DNA from: Inia geoffrensis
Lineage: Eukaryota > Chordata > Mammalia > Artiodactyla > Iniidae
NCBI GenBank assembly: GCA_036417435.1
Contig: JAZAQT010000229.1
Coordinates: forward strand, 248,001-312,000
DNA length: 64,000 nt
Direction: 5' to 3'
Part shown: positions 36,440 through 50,318 of the stretch, piece by piece
How the letters are laid out: each line of letters begins with the position of its first letter
Numbering within the stretch: the stretch's first letter is position 1
Notes under the pieces: model-generated
The model's input: the letters and a program-made list of their open reading frames with translations, nothing else
The model's database searches: none
Told to the model about the DNA's origin: nothing
Made by a program: the position numbers and the translations under genes

Positions 36440-38175
36440 GTCTCACTTCTAACCGATCCAAAGGGCCGTCCGAAAAATGTGTAAAATCCAGAGAGGCAGG
36501 ACAGGCCATGGAGAACCGGCAGCCTTGTTATGCTGATGGACCGGATGTAAATTGCCAACAGCCACTCTGGAGAAGTGGATGGTGTTTCCTGGAACAAAGA
36601 AAAAAACAAGCTAGAGAGCCTAGGGCACTTCCACTTATGGTGCTATAGATTCGGAAAATTTAAATGAAAAAGACACAGCCACACCAAAGTTTGGGGCTGC
36701 TCTGTGTACGGGATCCTTGACTATGGTACAACTTTAATAGTCCAGAAAGAGAAAAATGGATATAGAAGTTGTGGTACATCCCTCCAATGGAATATCACTC
36801 AACAATGAAATCAATGGCAACACACCAGTAGCAGCATAATGACAGGATTTAGTTATGATGATTCTAAGTGAACTAAGTCACACAGAAAAAGAAACATCAT
36901 AAGATATCACTAATACCGGGAATGTAAACACGGCTACGTGTGAACTGCATTACAAAACACAACAGAGTCTCACATTTACAAAAGAGACTTATGCTTGCTT
37001 AAGGGGAAAGGAGAGTGGGGAGGCTGCATAAAACCAGAGGTTCACATTAGGACAGATACCATTCCATAAGCCAAATATATATTAGACAAGACCTACTCCT
37101 TGCTCAACGAAATGGACTCAACACCCCGAATTCAAAACCTAAGAATATGCCTGACTATGAAGAAAATTAAAACCCATACATTTATAGGTCTCCATAAGAA
37201 AATCATTTGTGTACAGCACCATACACACAGCAGTGTCAATAAGCTAAATCCCCTTATAAAAATAAATTTGAAAAACAAAACACAAGGACTGTGAAATAGA
37301 GAGAAATTCTTAAATAAGTCCTTCAGGGCTTGTGAGGAATCTTGGATTTACCACCTCTACATCCACAGCTGGGGGAGAGATAAGGCTGGACACTTGGGGC
37401 TGATAGTATTGGTGAGGGAATGCAGACCCTTTGAGGTAATGGTGCATGGTTCCCATTCCACGGGTCCCAACTCTCCACGTTTAAGGGATTTGTCCTTCAG
37501 CTAAAATATGCATGGAGAACCCAGAATATGGTCCACGAAGTGATCAGGCATAATTTCTAAAACTCATCGCCATTTTCGCCCCCTGATACTCGAGTTCGCC
37601 GTTCCAGATGCGATATTAACATTCTCCCCACTTGGAGAGTCAGTGCCTTTGACCTCTTGTTTGGCACAGTTTGCAATTTCTGAGGAAGATGAACAGGAAT
37701 AAGAAGAACCAATGAGCGGCTAACTCGATGTGTTGGGACGGGCACATTGAACTCTGATTTCCCTACAGGAAGAAGAATTCACCAAAGGCTCAGCGGGCCA
37801 TGCCGGAACGAGATTAGGGCCTGAAGCAATTCTTCGGGTTTTCGGTCAGCTCACAAGAAAGCGAGTTGAGAAAAGGAGATCTTTGGCACTGTAACTCACA
37901 ATCCTGCAGAGTTCCAAATGACCCCTATCATACAAAAATTTATTGAAGGAAGGCTGTGAAGAGGACTTGAACGCGACGCAGAATTGCAGCAAACAGATAT
38001 CAGGGGGTAGATAAGAATTGCTCTGAAAGCGTAGGAAAAGAGGCAGCAGTTCGACAGTGATGCACTTGGCCAAAAAGGGCGTATGCGTTTTGTCCTGAAT
38101 ATATTCAGGAAAAAACGCATACGCCCTTTTGGGCCAACCAAGCAAGCCTGCAATGGAAATCCGCACTACAAGGAA
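36440..38175 (+). repeat. Monomer 22 (subtype P)
   Basis: 1,736 bp. L1 part ~36,729-37,289; palindrome 38,066-38,137 with two mismatched pairs (gttttgtcc, ttttgggcc). It shares gtgttgggacggg and gaggaagatg with monomer 12, 17.35 kb upstream. Confidence 0.95.
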
Positions 38176-39911
38176 GTCTCACTTCCCACCGATCCAAAGG
38201 GCCGTTTGAAAAAAGTGTAAAATCCAGAGAGGCAGGACATGCCATAGAGAACTGGCAGCCTTGTTATGCTGATGGGCGGGATGTAAATTGCCAACAGCCA
38301 CTCTGGAGAAGTGGATCGTACTTCCTGGAACAGAGAAAAAACGAAGCTAGAGAGCCTAGGGCACTTCCAATTATGGTGCTATAGATTCGGAAAATTTAAA
38401 TGAAAAAGACACAGCCACACCAAAGTTTGGGGCTGCTCTGTGTACGGGATCCTTGACTATGGTACAACTTTAATAGCCCAGAAAGAGAAAAATGGATATA
38501 GAAGTTGTGGTACATCCCTACAATGGAATATCACTCAACAATGAAATCAATTGCAACAGACCAGTAGCAGCATAGTGAGAGGATTTAGTTATGATGATTC
38601 TAAGTGAAATAAGTCACACAAAAAAAGAAACATCATAAGATATCACTAATACCGGGAATGTAAACACGGCTACGTGTGAACTGCATTACAAAACACAACA
38701 GAGTCTCACGTTTACAAAAGAAACTTATGCTTGCTTAAGGGGAAAGGAGAGTGGGGAGGCTGCATAAAACCAGAGGTTCACATTAGGACAGATACCATTC
38801 CATAAGCCAAATATTTATTAGACAAGAGCTACTCCTTGCTCAACCAAATGGACTCAACACCCCGTATTCAAAACCTCGGAATATGCCTGAGTATGAAGAA
38901 AATTAAAACCCATACATTTATAGGTCTCCATAAGAAAATCATTTGTGTACAGCACCATACACACAGCAGTGTCAATAAGCTAAATCCCCTTATAAAAATA
39001 AATTTGAAAAACAAAACACAAGGACTGTGAAATAGAGAGAAATTCTTAAATAAGTCCTTCAGGGCTTGTGAGGAATCTTGGATTTACCACCTCTACATCC
39101 ACAGCTGGGGGAGAGATACGGCTGGACACTTGGGGCTGATAGTATTGGTGAGGGAATGCAGACCCTTTGAGGTAATGGTGCATGGTTCCCATTCCACGGG
39201 TCCCAAATCTCCACGTTTAAGGGATTTATCCTTCAGCTAAAATATGCATGGAAAACCCAGAATATGGTCCACGAAGTGATCAGGCATAATTTCTAAAACT
39301 CATCGCCATTTTCGTCCCCTGGTACTCGAGTTCGCCGTTCCAGATGCAATATTATCATTCTCCCCACTTGGAGAGTCAGTGCCTTTGACCTCTTGTTTGG
39401 CACAGTTTGCAATTTCTGTGGAAGATGAACAGGAATAAGGAGAACCAATGAGCGGCTAACTCGATGTGTTTGGACGGGCACATTGAACTCTGATTTCCCT
39501 ACAGGAAGAAGAATTCACCAAAGGCTCAGCGGGCCATGCCGGAACGAGATAAGGGCCTGAAGCAATTATTCGGGTTTTCGGTCAGCTCACAAGAAAGCGA
39601 GTTAAGAAAAGGAGATCTTTGGCACTGTAACTCACAATCCTGCAGAGTTCCAAATGACCCCTATCATCCAAAAATTTATTGAAGGAAGGCTGTGAAGAGG
39701 ACTTGAATGCGACGCAGAATTGCAGAAAACAGATATCAGGGGGTAGATAAGAATTGCTCTGAAAGCGTAGGAAAAGAGGCAGCAGTTCGACAGTGATGCA
39801 CTTGCCCAAAATGGGCGTATGCGTTTTTTCCTGAATATATTCAGGAAAAAACGCATACGACCTTTTTGGCCAACCAAGCAAGCCTGCAATGGAAATCCGC
39901 ACTACAAGGAA
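38176..39911 (+). repeat. Monomer 23 (lineage A)
   Basis: 1,736 bp. L1 part ~38,465-39,025; palindrome 39,802-39,873 with three mismatched pairs (cttgcccaaaatggg left, cgaccttttt right). It has the gccgtttgaaaa head seen after P monomers. atattatcattc near 39,350 is private. Confidence 0.95.
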
Positions 39912-41647
39912 GTCTCACTTCCCACCGATCCAAAGGGCCGTCCGAAAAATGTGTAAAATCCAGAGAGGCAGGACAGGCCATGGAGAACTGGCAGCCTTGT
40001 GATGCTGATGGGCCGGATGTAAATTGCCAACAGCCACTCTGGAGAAGTGGATGGTGTTTCCTGGAACAAAGAAAAAAACAAGCTAGAGAGCCTAGGGCAC
40101 TTCCACTTATGGTGCTATAGATTCGGAAAATTTAAATGAAAAAGACACAGCCACACCAAAGTTTGGGGCTGCTCTGTGTACGGGATCCTTGACTATGGTA
40201 CAACTTTAATAGCCCAGAAAGAGAAAAATGGATATAGAAGTTGTGGTACATCCCTACAATGGAATATCACTCAACAATGAAATCAATGGCAACAGACCAG
40301 TAGCAGCATAGTGAGAGGATTTAGTTATGATGATTCTAAGTGAAATAAGTCACACAGAAAAAGAAACATCATAAGATATCACTAATACCGGGAATGTAAA
40401 CACGGCTACGTGTGAACTGCATTACAAAACACAACAGAGTCTCACATTTACAAAAGAAACTTATGCTTGCTTAAGGGGAAAGGAGAGTGGGGAGGCTGCA
40501 TAAAACCAGAGGTTGACATTAGGACAGATACCATTCCATAAGCCAAATATATATTAGACAAGAGCTACTCCTTGCTCAACCAAATGGACTCAACACCCCG
40601 TATTCAAAACCTAGGAATATGCCTGAGTATGAAGAAAATTAAAACCCATACATTTATAGGTCTCCATAAGAAAATCATTTGTGTACAGCACCATACACAC
40701 AGCAGTGTCAATAAGCTAAATCCCCTTATAAAAATAAATTTGAAAAACAAAACACAAGGACTGTGAAATAGAGAGAAATTCTTAAATAAGTCCTTCAGGG
40801 CTTGTGAGGAATCTTGGATTTACCACCTCTACATCCACAGCTGGGGGAGAGATAAGGCTGGACACTTGGGGCTGATAGTATTGGTGAGGGAATGCAGACC
40901 CTTTGAGGTAATGGTGCATGGTTCCCATTCCACGGGTCCCAAATCTCCACGTTTAAGGGATTTATCCTTCAGCTAAAATATGCATGGAAAACCCAGAATA
41001 TGGTTCACGAAGTGATCAGGCATAATTTCTAAAACTCATCGCCATTTTCGCCCCCTGATACTCGAATTCGCCGTTCCAGATGCGATATTAACATTCTCCC
41101 CACTTGGAGAGTCAGTGCCTTTGACCTCTTGTTTGGCACAGTTTACAATTTCTGTGGAAGTTGAACAGGAATAAGGAGAACCAATGAGCGGCTAACTCGA
41201 TGTGTTTGGACGGGCACATTGAACTCTGATTTCCCTACAGGAAGAAGAATTCACCAAAGGCTCAGCGGGCCATGCCGGAACGAGATTAGGGACTGAAGCA
41301 ATTCTTCGGTTTTTCGGTCAGCTCACAAGAAAGCGAGTTGAGAAAAGGAGATCTTTGGCACTGTAACTCACAATCCTGCAGAGTTCCAAATGACCCCTAT
41401 CATACAAAAATTTATTGAAGGAAGGCTGTGAAGAGGACTTGAACGCGACGCAGAATTGCAGCAAACAGATATCAGGGGGTAGATAAGAATTGCTCTGAAA
41501 GCGTAGGAAAAGAGGCAGCAGTTCGACAGTGATGCACTTGTCCAAAAAGGGCGTATGCGTTTTGTCCTGAATATATACAGGAAAAAACGCATACGCCCTT
41601 TTGGGCCAACCAAGCAAGCCTGCAATGGAAATCCGCACTACAAGGAA
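39912..41647 (+). repeat. Monomer 24 (lineage A)
   Basis: 1,736 bp. L1 part ~40,201-40,761; palindrome 41,538-41,609 with four mismatched pairs, one near the centre (atatacagg). The XhoI motif is changed to actcgaattc near 41,060, which makes an extra EcoRI motif; this is shared with monomer 29. Confidence 0.95.
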
Positions 41648-43376
41648 GTCTCACTTCCCACCGATCCAAAGGGCCGTCCGAAAAAATTGTAAAATCCAGA
41701 GAGGCAGGACAGGCAATGGAGAACCGGCAGCCTTGTTATGCTGATGGACCGGATGTAAATTGCCAACAGCCACTCTGGAGAAGTGGATCGAGCTTCCTGG
41801 AACAGAGAAAAAACGAAGCTAGAGAGCCTAGGGCACTTCCAATAATGGTGCTATAGATTCGGAAAATTTAAATGAAAAAGATACAGCCACACCAAAGTTT
41901 GGGGCTGCTCTGTGTACGGGATCCTTGACTATGGTACAATTTTAATAGCCCAGAAAGAGAAAAAATGGATATAGAAGTTGTGGTGCATCCCAACAATGGG
42001 ATATCACTCAACAATGAAATCAATGGCAACAGACCAGTAGCAGCATAATGAATGGATTTAGTTATGATGATTCTAAGTGAAATAACTCACACAGAAAAAG
42101 AAACATCATAAGATATCACTAATACCGGGAATGTAAACACGGCTATGTGTGAACTGCATTACAAAACTCAACAGATTCTCACATTTACAAAAGAAACTTA
42201 TGCTTCCTTAAGGGGAAAGGAGAGTGGGGAGGCTGCATAAAACCAGAGGTTGACATTAGGACAGATACCATTCCATAAGCCAAATATATATTAGACAAGA
42301 CCTACTCCTTGCTCAACCAAATGGACTCTACACCCCGTATTCAAAACCCAGGAATATACCTGAGTATGAAGAAAATTAAAACCCATACATTTATAGGTCT
42401 CCATAAGAAAATCATTTGTGTACAGCAGCATACACACAGCAGTGTAAATAAGCTAAATCCCCTTATAAAAATAAATTTGAAAAAGAAAACACAAGGAATG
42501 TCAAATAGATATTCTTAAATAAGTCCTTCAGGGCTTGTGAGGAATCTTGGATTTACCACCTCTACATCCACAGCTGTGGGAGAGATAAGGCTGGACACTT
42601 GGGGCTGATAGTATTGGTGAGGGAATGCAGACCCTTTGAGGTAATGGTGCATGGTTCCCATTGCACGGGTCCAAAATCTCCACGTTTAAGGGATTTATCC
42701 TTCAGCTAAAATATGCATGCAATACCCAGAATATGGTCCACGAAGTGACCAGGCAAAATTTTAAAACTCATCGCGATTTTCGCCCCCTGGTACTCGAGTT
42801 CGCCGTTCCAGATGCGATATTAACATTCTCCCCACTTGGAGAGTTAGTGCCTTTGACCTCTTGTTTCGCACAGTTTGCAATTTCTGTGGAAGATGAACAG
42901 GAATAAGGAGAACGAATGAGCAGCTAACTCGATGTGTTTGGACGGGCACATTGAACTCTGATTTCCCTACAGGAAGAAGAATTCACCAAAGGCTCAGCGT
43001 GCCATGCCGGAATGAGATTAGGGACTGAAGCAATTCTTCGGGTTTGCTGTCAGCTCACAAGAAAGCGAGTTGAGAAAAGGAGATTTTTGGCACTGTAACT
43101 CACAATCCTGCAGAGTTCCAAATGACCCCTATCATCCAAAAATTTATTGAAGGAAGGCTGTGAAGAGGACTTGAACGCGACGCAGTATTGCAGAAAACAT
43201 ATCAGGGGTTAGATAAGAATTGCTCTGAAAGTGTAGGAAAAGAGGCAGCAGTTCGACAGTGATGCACTTGGCCAAAAAGTGCGTATGCGTTTTTTCCTGA
43301 ATATATTCAGGAAAAAACGCATACGCCCTTTTTGGCCAACCAAGCAAGCCTGCAATGGAAATCCGCACTACAAGAA
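41648..43376 (+). repeat. Monomer 25 (lineage B, shortest complete copy)
   Basis: 1,729 bp. L1 part ~41,937-42,497; palindrome 43,268-43,339 with one mismatched pair (aaaaagtgcg). A 4-bp deletion in the gaga run gives tcaaatagat at 42,501-42,510, and a 2-bp deletion gives aaaacatatcagg near 43,195. The second deletion is shared with monomer 30, the first is private. Confidence 0.95.
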
Positions 43377-45111
43377 GTCTCACTTCCCACCGATCCAAAG
43401 GGCCGTCCGAAAAAATTGTAAAATCCAGAGAGGCAGGACAGGCAATGGAGAACCGGCAGCCTTGTTATGCTGATGGACCGGATGTAAATTGCCAACAGCC
43501 ACTCTGGAGAAGTGGATCGTGCTTCCTGGAACAGAGAAAAAACGAAGCTAGAGAGCCTAGGGCACTTCCAATAATGGTGCTATAGATTCGGAAAATTTAA
43601 ATGAAAAAGATACAGCCACACCAAAGTTTGGGGCTGCCCTGTGTATGGGATCCTTGACTATGGTACAATTTTAATAGCCCAGAAAGAGAAAAAATGGATA
43701 TAGAAGTTGTGGTGCATCCCTACAATGGGATATCACTCAACAATTAAATCAATGGCAACAGACCAGTAGCAGCATAATGAGTGGATTTAGTTATGATGAT
43801 TCTAAGTGAAATAAGTCACACAGAAAAAGAAACATCATAAGATATCACTAATACCGGGAATGTAAACACGGCTATGTGTGAACTGCATTACAAAACACAA
43901 CAGATTCTCACATTTACAAAAGAAACTTATGCTTCCTTAAGGGGAAAGGAGAGTGGGGAGGCTGCATAAAACCAGAGGTTGACATTAGGACAGATACCAT
44001 TCCATAAGCCAAATATATATTAGACAAGACCTACTCCTTGCTCAACCAAGTGGACTCTACACCCCGTATTCAAAACCCAGGAATATACCTGAGTATGAAG
44101 AAAATTAAAACCCATACATTTATAGGTCTCCATAAGAAAATCATTTGTGTACAGCAGCATACACACAGCAGTGTAAATAAGCTAAATCCCCTTATAAAAA
44201 TTAATTTGAAAAAGAAAACACAAGGAATGTCAAATAGAGAGATATTCTTAAATAAGTCCTTCAGGGCTTTTGAGGAATCTTGGATTTACCACCTCTACAT
44301 CCACAGCTGGGAGAGAGATAAGGCTGGACACTTGGGGCTGATAGTATTGGTGAGGGAATGCAGACCATTTGAGGTAATGGTGCATGGTTCCCATTGCACG
44401 GGTCCCAAACCTCCACGTTTAAGGGATTTATCCTTCAGCTAAAATATGCATGGAAAACCCAGAATATGGTCCACGAAGTGACCAGGCAAAAGTTTAAAAC
44501 TCATCGCCATTTTCGCCCCCTGGTACTCGAGTTCGCCGTTCCAGATGCGATATTAACATTCTCCCCACTTGGAGAGTCAGTGCCTTTGACCTCTTGTTTC
44601 GCACAGTTTGCAATTTCTGTGGAAGATGAACAGGAATAAGGAGAACCAATGAGCGGCTAACTCGATGTGTTTGGACGGGCACATTGAACTCTGATTTCCC
44701 TACAGGAAGAAGAATTCACCAAAGGCTCAGCGGGCCATGCCGGAACGAGATTAGGGACTGAAGCAATTCTTCGGGTTTTCGGTCAGCTCACAAGAAAGCG
44801 AGTTGAGAAAAGGAGATCTTTGGCACTGTAACTCACAATCCTGCAGAGTTCCAAATGACCCCTATCATACAAAAATTTATTGAAGGAAGGCTGTGAAGAG
44901 GACTTGAACGCGACACAGAATTGCAGCAAACAGATATCAGGGGGTACATAAGAATTGCTCTGAAAGCGTAGGAAAAGAGGCAGCAGTTCGACAGTGATGC
45001 ACTTGGCCAAAAAGGGTGTATGCGTTTTTTCCTGAATATATTCAGGAAAAAACGCATACGCCCTTTTTGGCCAACCAAGCAAGCCTGCAATGGAAATCAG
45101 CACTACAAGAA
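43377..45111 (+). repeat. Monomer 26 (lineage B 5' part, lineage A-like 3' part)
   Basis: 1,735 bp. L1 part ~43,666-44,226; palindrome 45,003-45,074 with one mismatched pair (gggtgtatg). It has B markers through tttcgcacag near 44,598, then A-like gagaaccaatgagcgg near 44,641. Confidence 0.9.
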
Positions 45112-46845
45112 GTCTCACTTCCCACCGATCCAAAGGGCCGTCCGAAAAAAGTGTAAAATCCAGAGAGGCAGGACAGGCCATGGAGAACCGGCAGCCTTGT
45201 TATGCTGATGGGCGGGATGTAAATTGCCAACAGCCACTCTGCAGAAGTGGATGGTGTTTCCTGGAACAAAGAAAAAACCAAGCTAGAGAGCCTAGGGCAC
45301 TTCCACTTTTGGTGCTATAGATTCGGAAAATTTAAATGAAAAAGACACAGCCACACCAAAGTTTGGGGCTGCTCTGTGTACGGGATCCTTGACTATGGTA
45401 CAACTTTAATAGCCCAGAAAGAGAAAAATGGATATAGAAGTTGTGGTACATCCCCACAATGGAATATCACTCAACAATGAAATCAATGGCATCAGACCAG
45501 TAGCAGCATAATGAGAGGATTTAGTTATGATGATTCTAAGTGAAATAAGGCACACAGAAAAAGAAACATCATAAGATATCACTAATACCGGGAATGTAAA
45601 CACGGCTACGTGTGAACTGCATTACAAAACACAACAGAGTCTCACATTTACAAAAGAAACTTATACTTGCTTAAGGGGAAAGGAGAGTGGGGAGGCTGCA
45701 TAATACCAGAGGTTCACATTAGGACAGATACCATTCCATAAGCCAAATATATTTTAGACAAGACCTACTCCTTGCTCAACGAAATGGACTCAACACCCCG
45801 TATTCAAAACCTTGGAATATGCCTGACTATGAAGAAAATTAAAACCCATACATTTATAGGTCTCCATAAGAAAATCATTTGTGTACAGCAGTATACACAC
45901 AGCAGTGTAAATAAGCTAAATCCCCTTATAAAAATAAATTTGAAAAAGAAAACATAAGGAATGTCAAATAGAGAGAAATTCTTAAATAAGTCCTTCAGGG
46001 CTTGTGAGGAATCTTGGATTTACCACCTCTACATCCACAGCTGTGGGAGAGATAAGGCTGGACACTTGGGGCTGATACTATTGGTGAGGGAATGCAGACC
46101 CTTTGAGGTAATGATGCATGGTTCCCATTGCACGGGTCCCAAATCTCCACGTTTAAGGGATTTATCCTTCAGCTAAAATATGCATGGAAAACCCAGAATA
46201 TGGTCCACGAAGTGACCAGGCAAAATTAAAAACTCATCGCCATTTTCGCCCCCTAGTACTAGAGTTCGCCGTTCCAAATGCGATATTAACATTCTCCCCA
46301 CTTGGAGAGTCAGTGCCTTTGACCTCTTGTTTGGCACAGTTTGCAATTTCTGTGGAAGATGAACAGGAATAAGGAGAACGAATGAGCGGCTAACTCGATG
46401 TGTTTGGACGGGCACATTGAACACTGATTTTCCTACAGGAAGAAGAATTCACCAAAGGCTCAGCGGGCCATGCCGGAACGAGATTAGGGCGTGAAGCAAT
46501 TCTTCGGGTTTGCAGTCAGCTCACAAGAAAGCGAGTTGAGAAAAGGAGATCTTTGGCATTGTAACTCACAATCCTGCAGAGTTCCAAATGACCCCTATCA
46601 TCCAAAAATTTATTGAAGGAAGGCTGTGAAGAGGACTTGAACGCGACGCAGAATTGCAGAAAACAGATATCAGGGGGTAGATAAGAATTGCTCTGAAAGC
46701 GTAGGAAAAGAGGCAGCAGTTCGACAGTGATGCACTTTGCCGAAAAGGGCGTATGCGTTTTTTCCTGAATATATTCAGAAAAAAACGCATACGCCCTTTT
46801 TGGCCAACCAAGCAAACCTGCAATGGAAATCCGCACTACAAGGAA
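45112..46845 (+). repeat. Monomer 27 (hybrid, lineage A 5' part joined to lineage B)
   Basis: 1,734 bp. L1 part ~45,401-45,961; palindrome 46,736-46,807 with three mismatched pairs. A markers run to gcctgact (45,821-45,827); B markers start at cagcagtata (g at 45,891), then aaggaatgtc. The junction interval matches that of monomer 15 in monomer offset. gcaaaattaaaaac near 46,220 is a short deletion form. Confidence 0.9.
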
Positions 46846-48582
46846 GTCTCACTTCCCACCGATCCAAAGGGCCGTCCGAAAAAATTGTAAAATCCTGAGA
46901 GGCAGGACAGGCAATGGAGAACTGGCAGCCTTGTTATGCTGATGGACCGGATGTAAATTGCCAACAGCCACTCTGGAGAAGTGGATGGTGCTTCCTGGAA
47001 CAAAGAAAAAACGAAGCTAGAGAGTCTAGGGCACTTCCAATAATGGTGCTATAGATTCGGAAAATTTAAATGAAAAAGATACAGCCACACCAAAGTTTGG
47101 GGCTGCTCTGTGTACGGGATCCTTGACTATGGTACAACTTTATTAGCCCAGAAAGAGAAAAAATGGATATAGAAGTTGTGGTGCATCCCTACAAATGGGA
47201 TATCACTCAACAATGAAATCAATGGCAACAGACCAGTAGCAGCATAATGAGTGGATTTAGTTATGATGATTCTAAGTGAAATAAGTCACACAGAAAAAGA
47301 AACATCATAAGATATCACTGATACCGGGAATGTAAACACGGCTACGTGTGAACTGCATTACAAAACACAACAGAGTCTCACATTTACAAAAGAAACTTAT
47401 GCTTGCTTAAGGGGAAAGGAGAGCAGGGAGGCTGCATAAAACCAGAGGTTGACATTAGGACAGACACCATTCCATAAGCCAAATATATATTAGACAAAAC
47501 CTACTCCTTGCTCAACCAAATGGACTCTACACCCCGTATTCAAAACACAGGAATATACCTGAGTATGAAGAAAATTAAAACCCATACATTTATAGGTCTC
47601 CATAAGAAAATCATTTGTGTACAGCAGCATACACACAGCAGTGTAAATAAGCTAAATCCCCTTATAAAAATAAATTTGAAAAAGAAAACACAAGGAATGT
47701 CAAATAGAGAGAAATTCTTAAATAAGTCCTTCAGGGCTTGTGAGGAATCTTGGATTTACCACCTCTACATCCACAGCTGGGGGAGAGATAAGGCTGGACA
47801 CTTGGGGCTGATAGTATTTGTGAGGGAATGCAGACCCTTTGAGGTAATGGTGCATGGTTCCCATTCCACGGGTCCCAAATCTCCACGTTTAAGGGATTTA
47901 TCCTTCAGCTAAAATATGCATGGAAAACCCAGAATATGGTCCACGAAGTGGCCAGGCAAAATTTTAAAACTCATCGCCATTTTCGCCCCCTGGTACTCGA
48001 GTTTGCCGTTCCAGATGCGATATTAACATTCTCCCCACTTGGAGAGTCAGTGCCTTTGACCTCTTGTTTGGCACAGTTTGCAATTTCTGTGGAAGATGAA
48101 CAGGAATAAGGAGAACCAATGAGCGGCTAACTCGATGTGTTTGGACGGGCACATTGAACTCTGATTTCCCTACAGGAAGAAGAATTCACCAAAGGCTCAG
48201 CGGGCCATGCCGGAACGAGATAAGGGCCTGAAGCAATTCTTCGGGTTTTCGGTCAGCTCACAAGAAAGCGAGTTAAGAAAAGGAGATCTTTGGCACTGTA
48301 ACTCACAATCCTGCAGAGTTCCAAATGACCCCTATCATCCAAAAATTTATTGAAGGAAGGCTGTGAAGAGGACTTGAATGCGACGCAGAATTGCAGAAAA
48401 CAGATATCAGGGGGTAGATAAGAATTGCTCTGAAAGCGTAGGAAAAGAGGCAGCAGTTCGACAGTGATGCACTTGCCCAAAATGGGCGTATGCGTTTTTT
48501 CCTGAATATATTCAGGAAAAAACGCATACGACCTTTTTGGCCAACCAAGCAAGCCTGCAATGGAAATCCGCACTACAAGGAA
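46846..48582 (+). repeat. Monomer 28 (lineage B 5' part, lineage A 3' part; longest copy)
   Basis: 1,737 bp. L1 part ~47,135-47,695; palindrome 48,473-48,544 with the same three mismatched pairs as monomer 23. B markers persist to gcaaaattttaaaac near 47,958; ttgtttggcac near 48,065 and everything after it is A. Confidence 0.9.
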
Positions 48583-50318
48583 GTCTCACTTCCCACCGAT
48601 CCAAAGGGCCGTCCGAAAAATGTGTAAAATCCAGAGAGGCAGGACAGGCCATGGAGAACTGGCAGCCTTGTGATGCTGATGGGCCGGATGTAAATTGCCA
48701 ACAGCCACTCTGGAGAAGTGGATGGTGTTTCCTGGAACAAAGAAAAAAACAAGCTAGAGAGCCTAGGGCACTTCCACTTATGGTGCTATAGATTCGGAAA
48801 ATTTAAATGAAAAAGACACAGCCACACCAAAGTTTGGGGCTGCTCTGTGTACGGGATCCTTGACTATGGTACAACTTTAATAGCCCAGAAAGAGAAAAAT
48901 TGATATAGAAGTTGTGGTACATCCCTACAATGGAATATCACTCAACAATGAAATCAATGGCAACAGAACAGTAGCAGCATAGTGAGAGGATTTAGTTATG
49001 ATGATTCTAAGTGAAATAAGTCACACAGAAAAAGAAACATCATAAGATATCACTAATACCGGGAATGTAAACACGGCTACGTGTGAACTGCATTACAAAA
49101 CACAACAGAGTCTCACATTTACAAAAGAAACTTATGCTTGCTTAAGGGGAAAGGAGAGTGGGGAGGCTGCATAAAACCAGAGGTTCACATTAGGACAGAT
49201 ACCATTCCATAAGCCAAATATATATTAGACAAGAGCTACTCCTTGCTCAACCAAATGGACTCAACACCCAGTATTCAAAACCTAGGAATATGCCTGAGTA
49301 TGAAGAAAATTAAAACCCATACATTTATAGGTCTCCATAAGAAAATCATTTGTGTACAGCACCATACACACAGCAGTGTCAATAAGCTAAATCCCCTTAT
49401 AAAAATAAATTTGAAAAACAAAACACAAGGACTGTGAAATAGAGAGAAATTCTTAAATAAGTCCTTCAGGGCTTGTGAGGAATCTTGGATTTACCACCTC
49501 TACATCCACAGCTGGGGGAGAGATAAGGCTGGACACTTGGGGCTGATAGTATTGGTGAGGGAATGCAGACCCTTTGAGGTAATGGTGCATGGTTCCCATT
49601 CCACGGGTCCCAAATCTCCACGTTTAAGGGATTTATCCTTCAGCTAAAATATGCATGGAAAACCCAGAATATGGTTCACGAAGTGATCAGGCATAATTTC
49701 TAAAACTCATCGCCATTTTCGCCCCCTGATACTCGAATTCGCCGTTCCAGATGCGATATTAACATTCTCCCCACTTGGAGAGTCAGTGCCTTTGACCTCT
49801 TGTTTGGCACAGTTTGCAATTTCTGTGGAAGTTGAACAGGAATAAGGAGAACCAATGAGCGGCTAACTCGATGTGTTTGGACGGGCACATTGAACTCTGA
49901 TTTCCCTACAGGAAGAAGAATTCACCAAAGGCTCAGCGGGCCATGCCGGAACGAGATTAAGGACTGAAGCAATTCTTCGGTTTTTCGGTCAGCTCACAAG
50001 AAAGCGAGTTGAGAAAAGGAGATCTTTGGCACTGTAACTCACAATCCTGCAGAGTTCCAAATGACCCCTATCATACAAAAATTTACTGAAGGAAGGCTGT
50101 GAAGAGGACTTGAACGCGACGCAGAATTGCAGCAAACAGATATCAGGGGGTAGATAAGAATTGCTCTGAAAGCGTAGGAAAAGAGGCAGCAGTTCGACAG
50201 TGATGCACTTGGCCAAAAAGGGCGTATGCGTTTTGTCCTGAATATATTCAGGAAAAAACGCATACGCCCTTTTGGGCCAACCAAGCAAGCCTGCAATGGA
50301 AATCCGCACTACAAGGAA
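48583..50318 (+). repeat. Monomer 29 (lineage A, counterpart of monomer 24)
   Basis: 1,736 bp. L1 part ~48,872-49,432; palindrome 50,209-50,280 with two mismatched pairs. It shares actcgaattc near 49,733 and gaagttgaacagg with monomer 24, 8,671 bp upstream. Confidence 0.95.

Larger units (their letters stand above)
39530..43376 (+). repeat. Block repeated five monomers downstream, copy 1
   Basis: This ~3.85-kb stretch matches 48,201-52,051 at an offset of 8,671, with scattered substitutions and the private 4-bp deletion of monomer 25. It begins in the 3' part of monomer 23 and ends around the palindrome of monomer 25. Confidence 0.75.
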
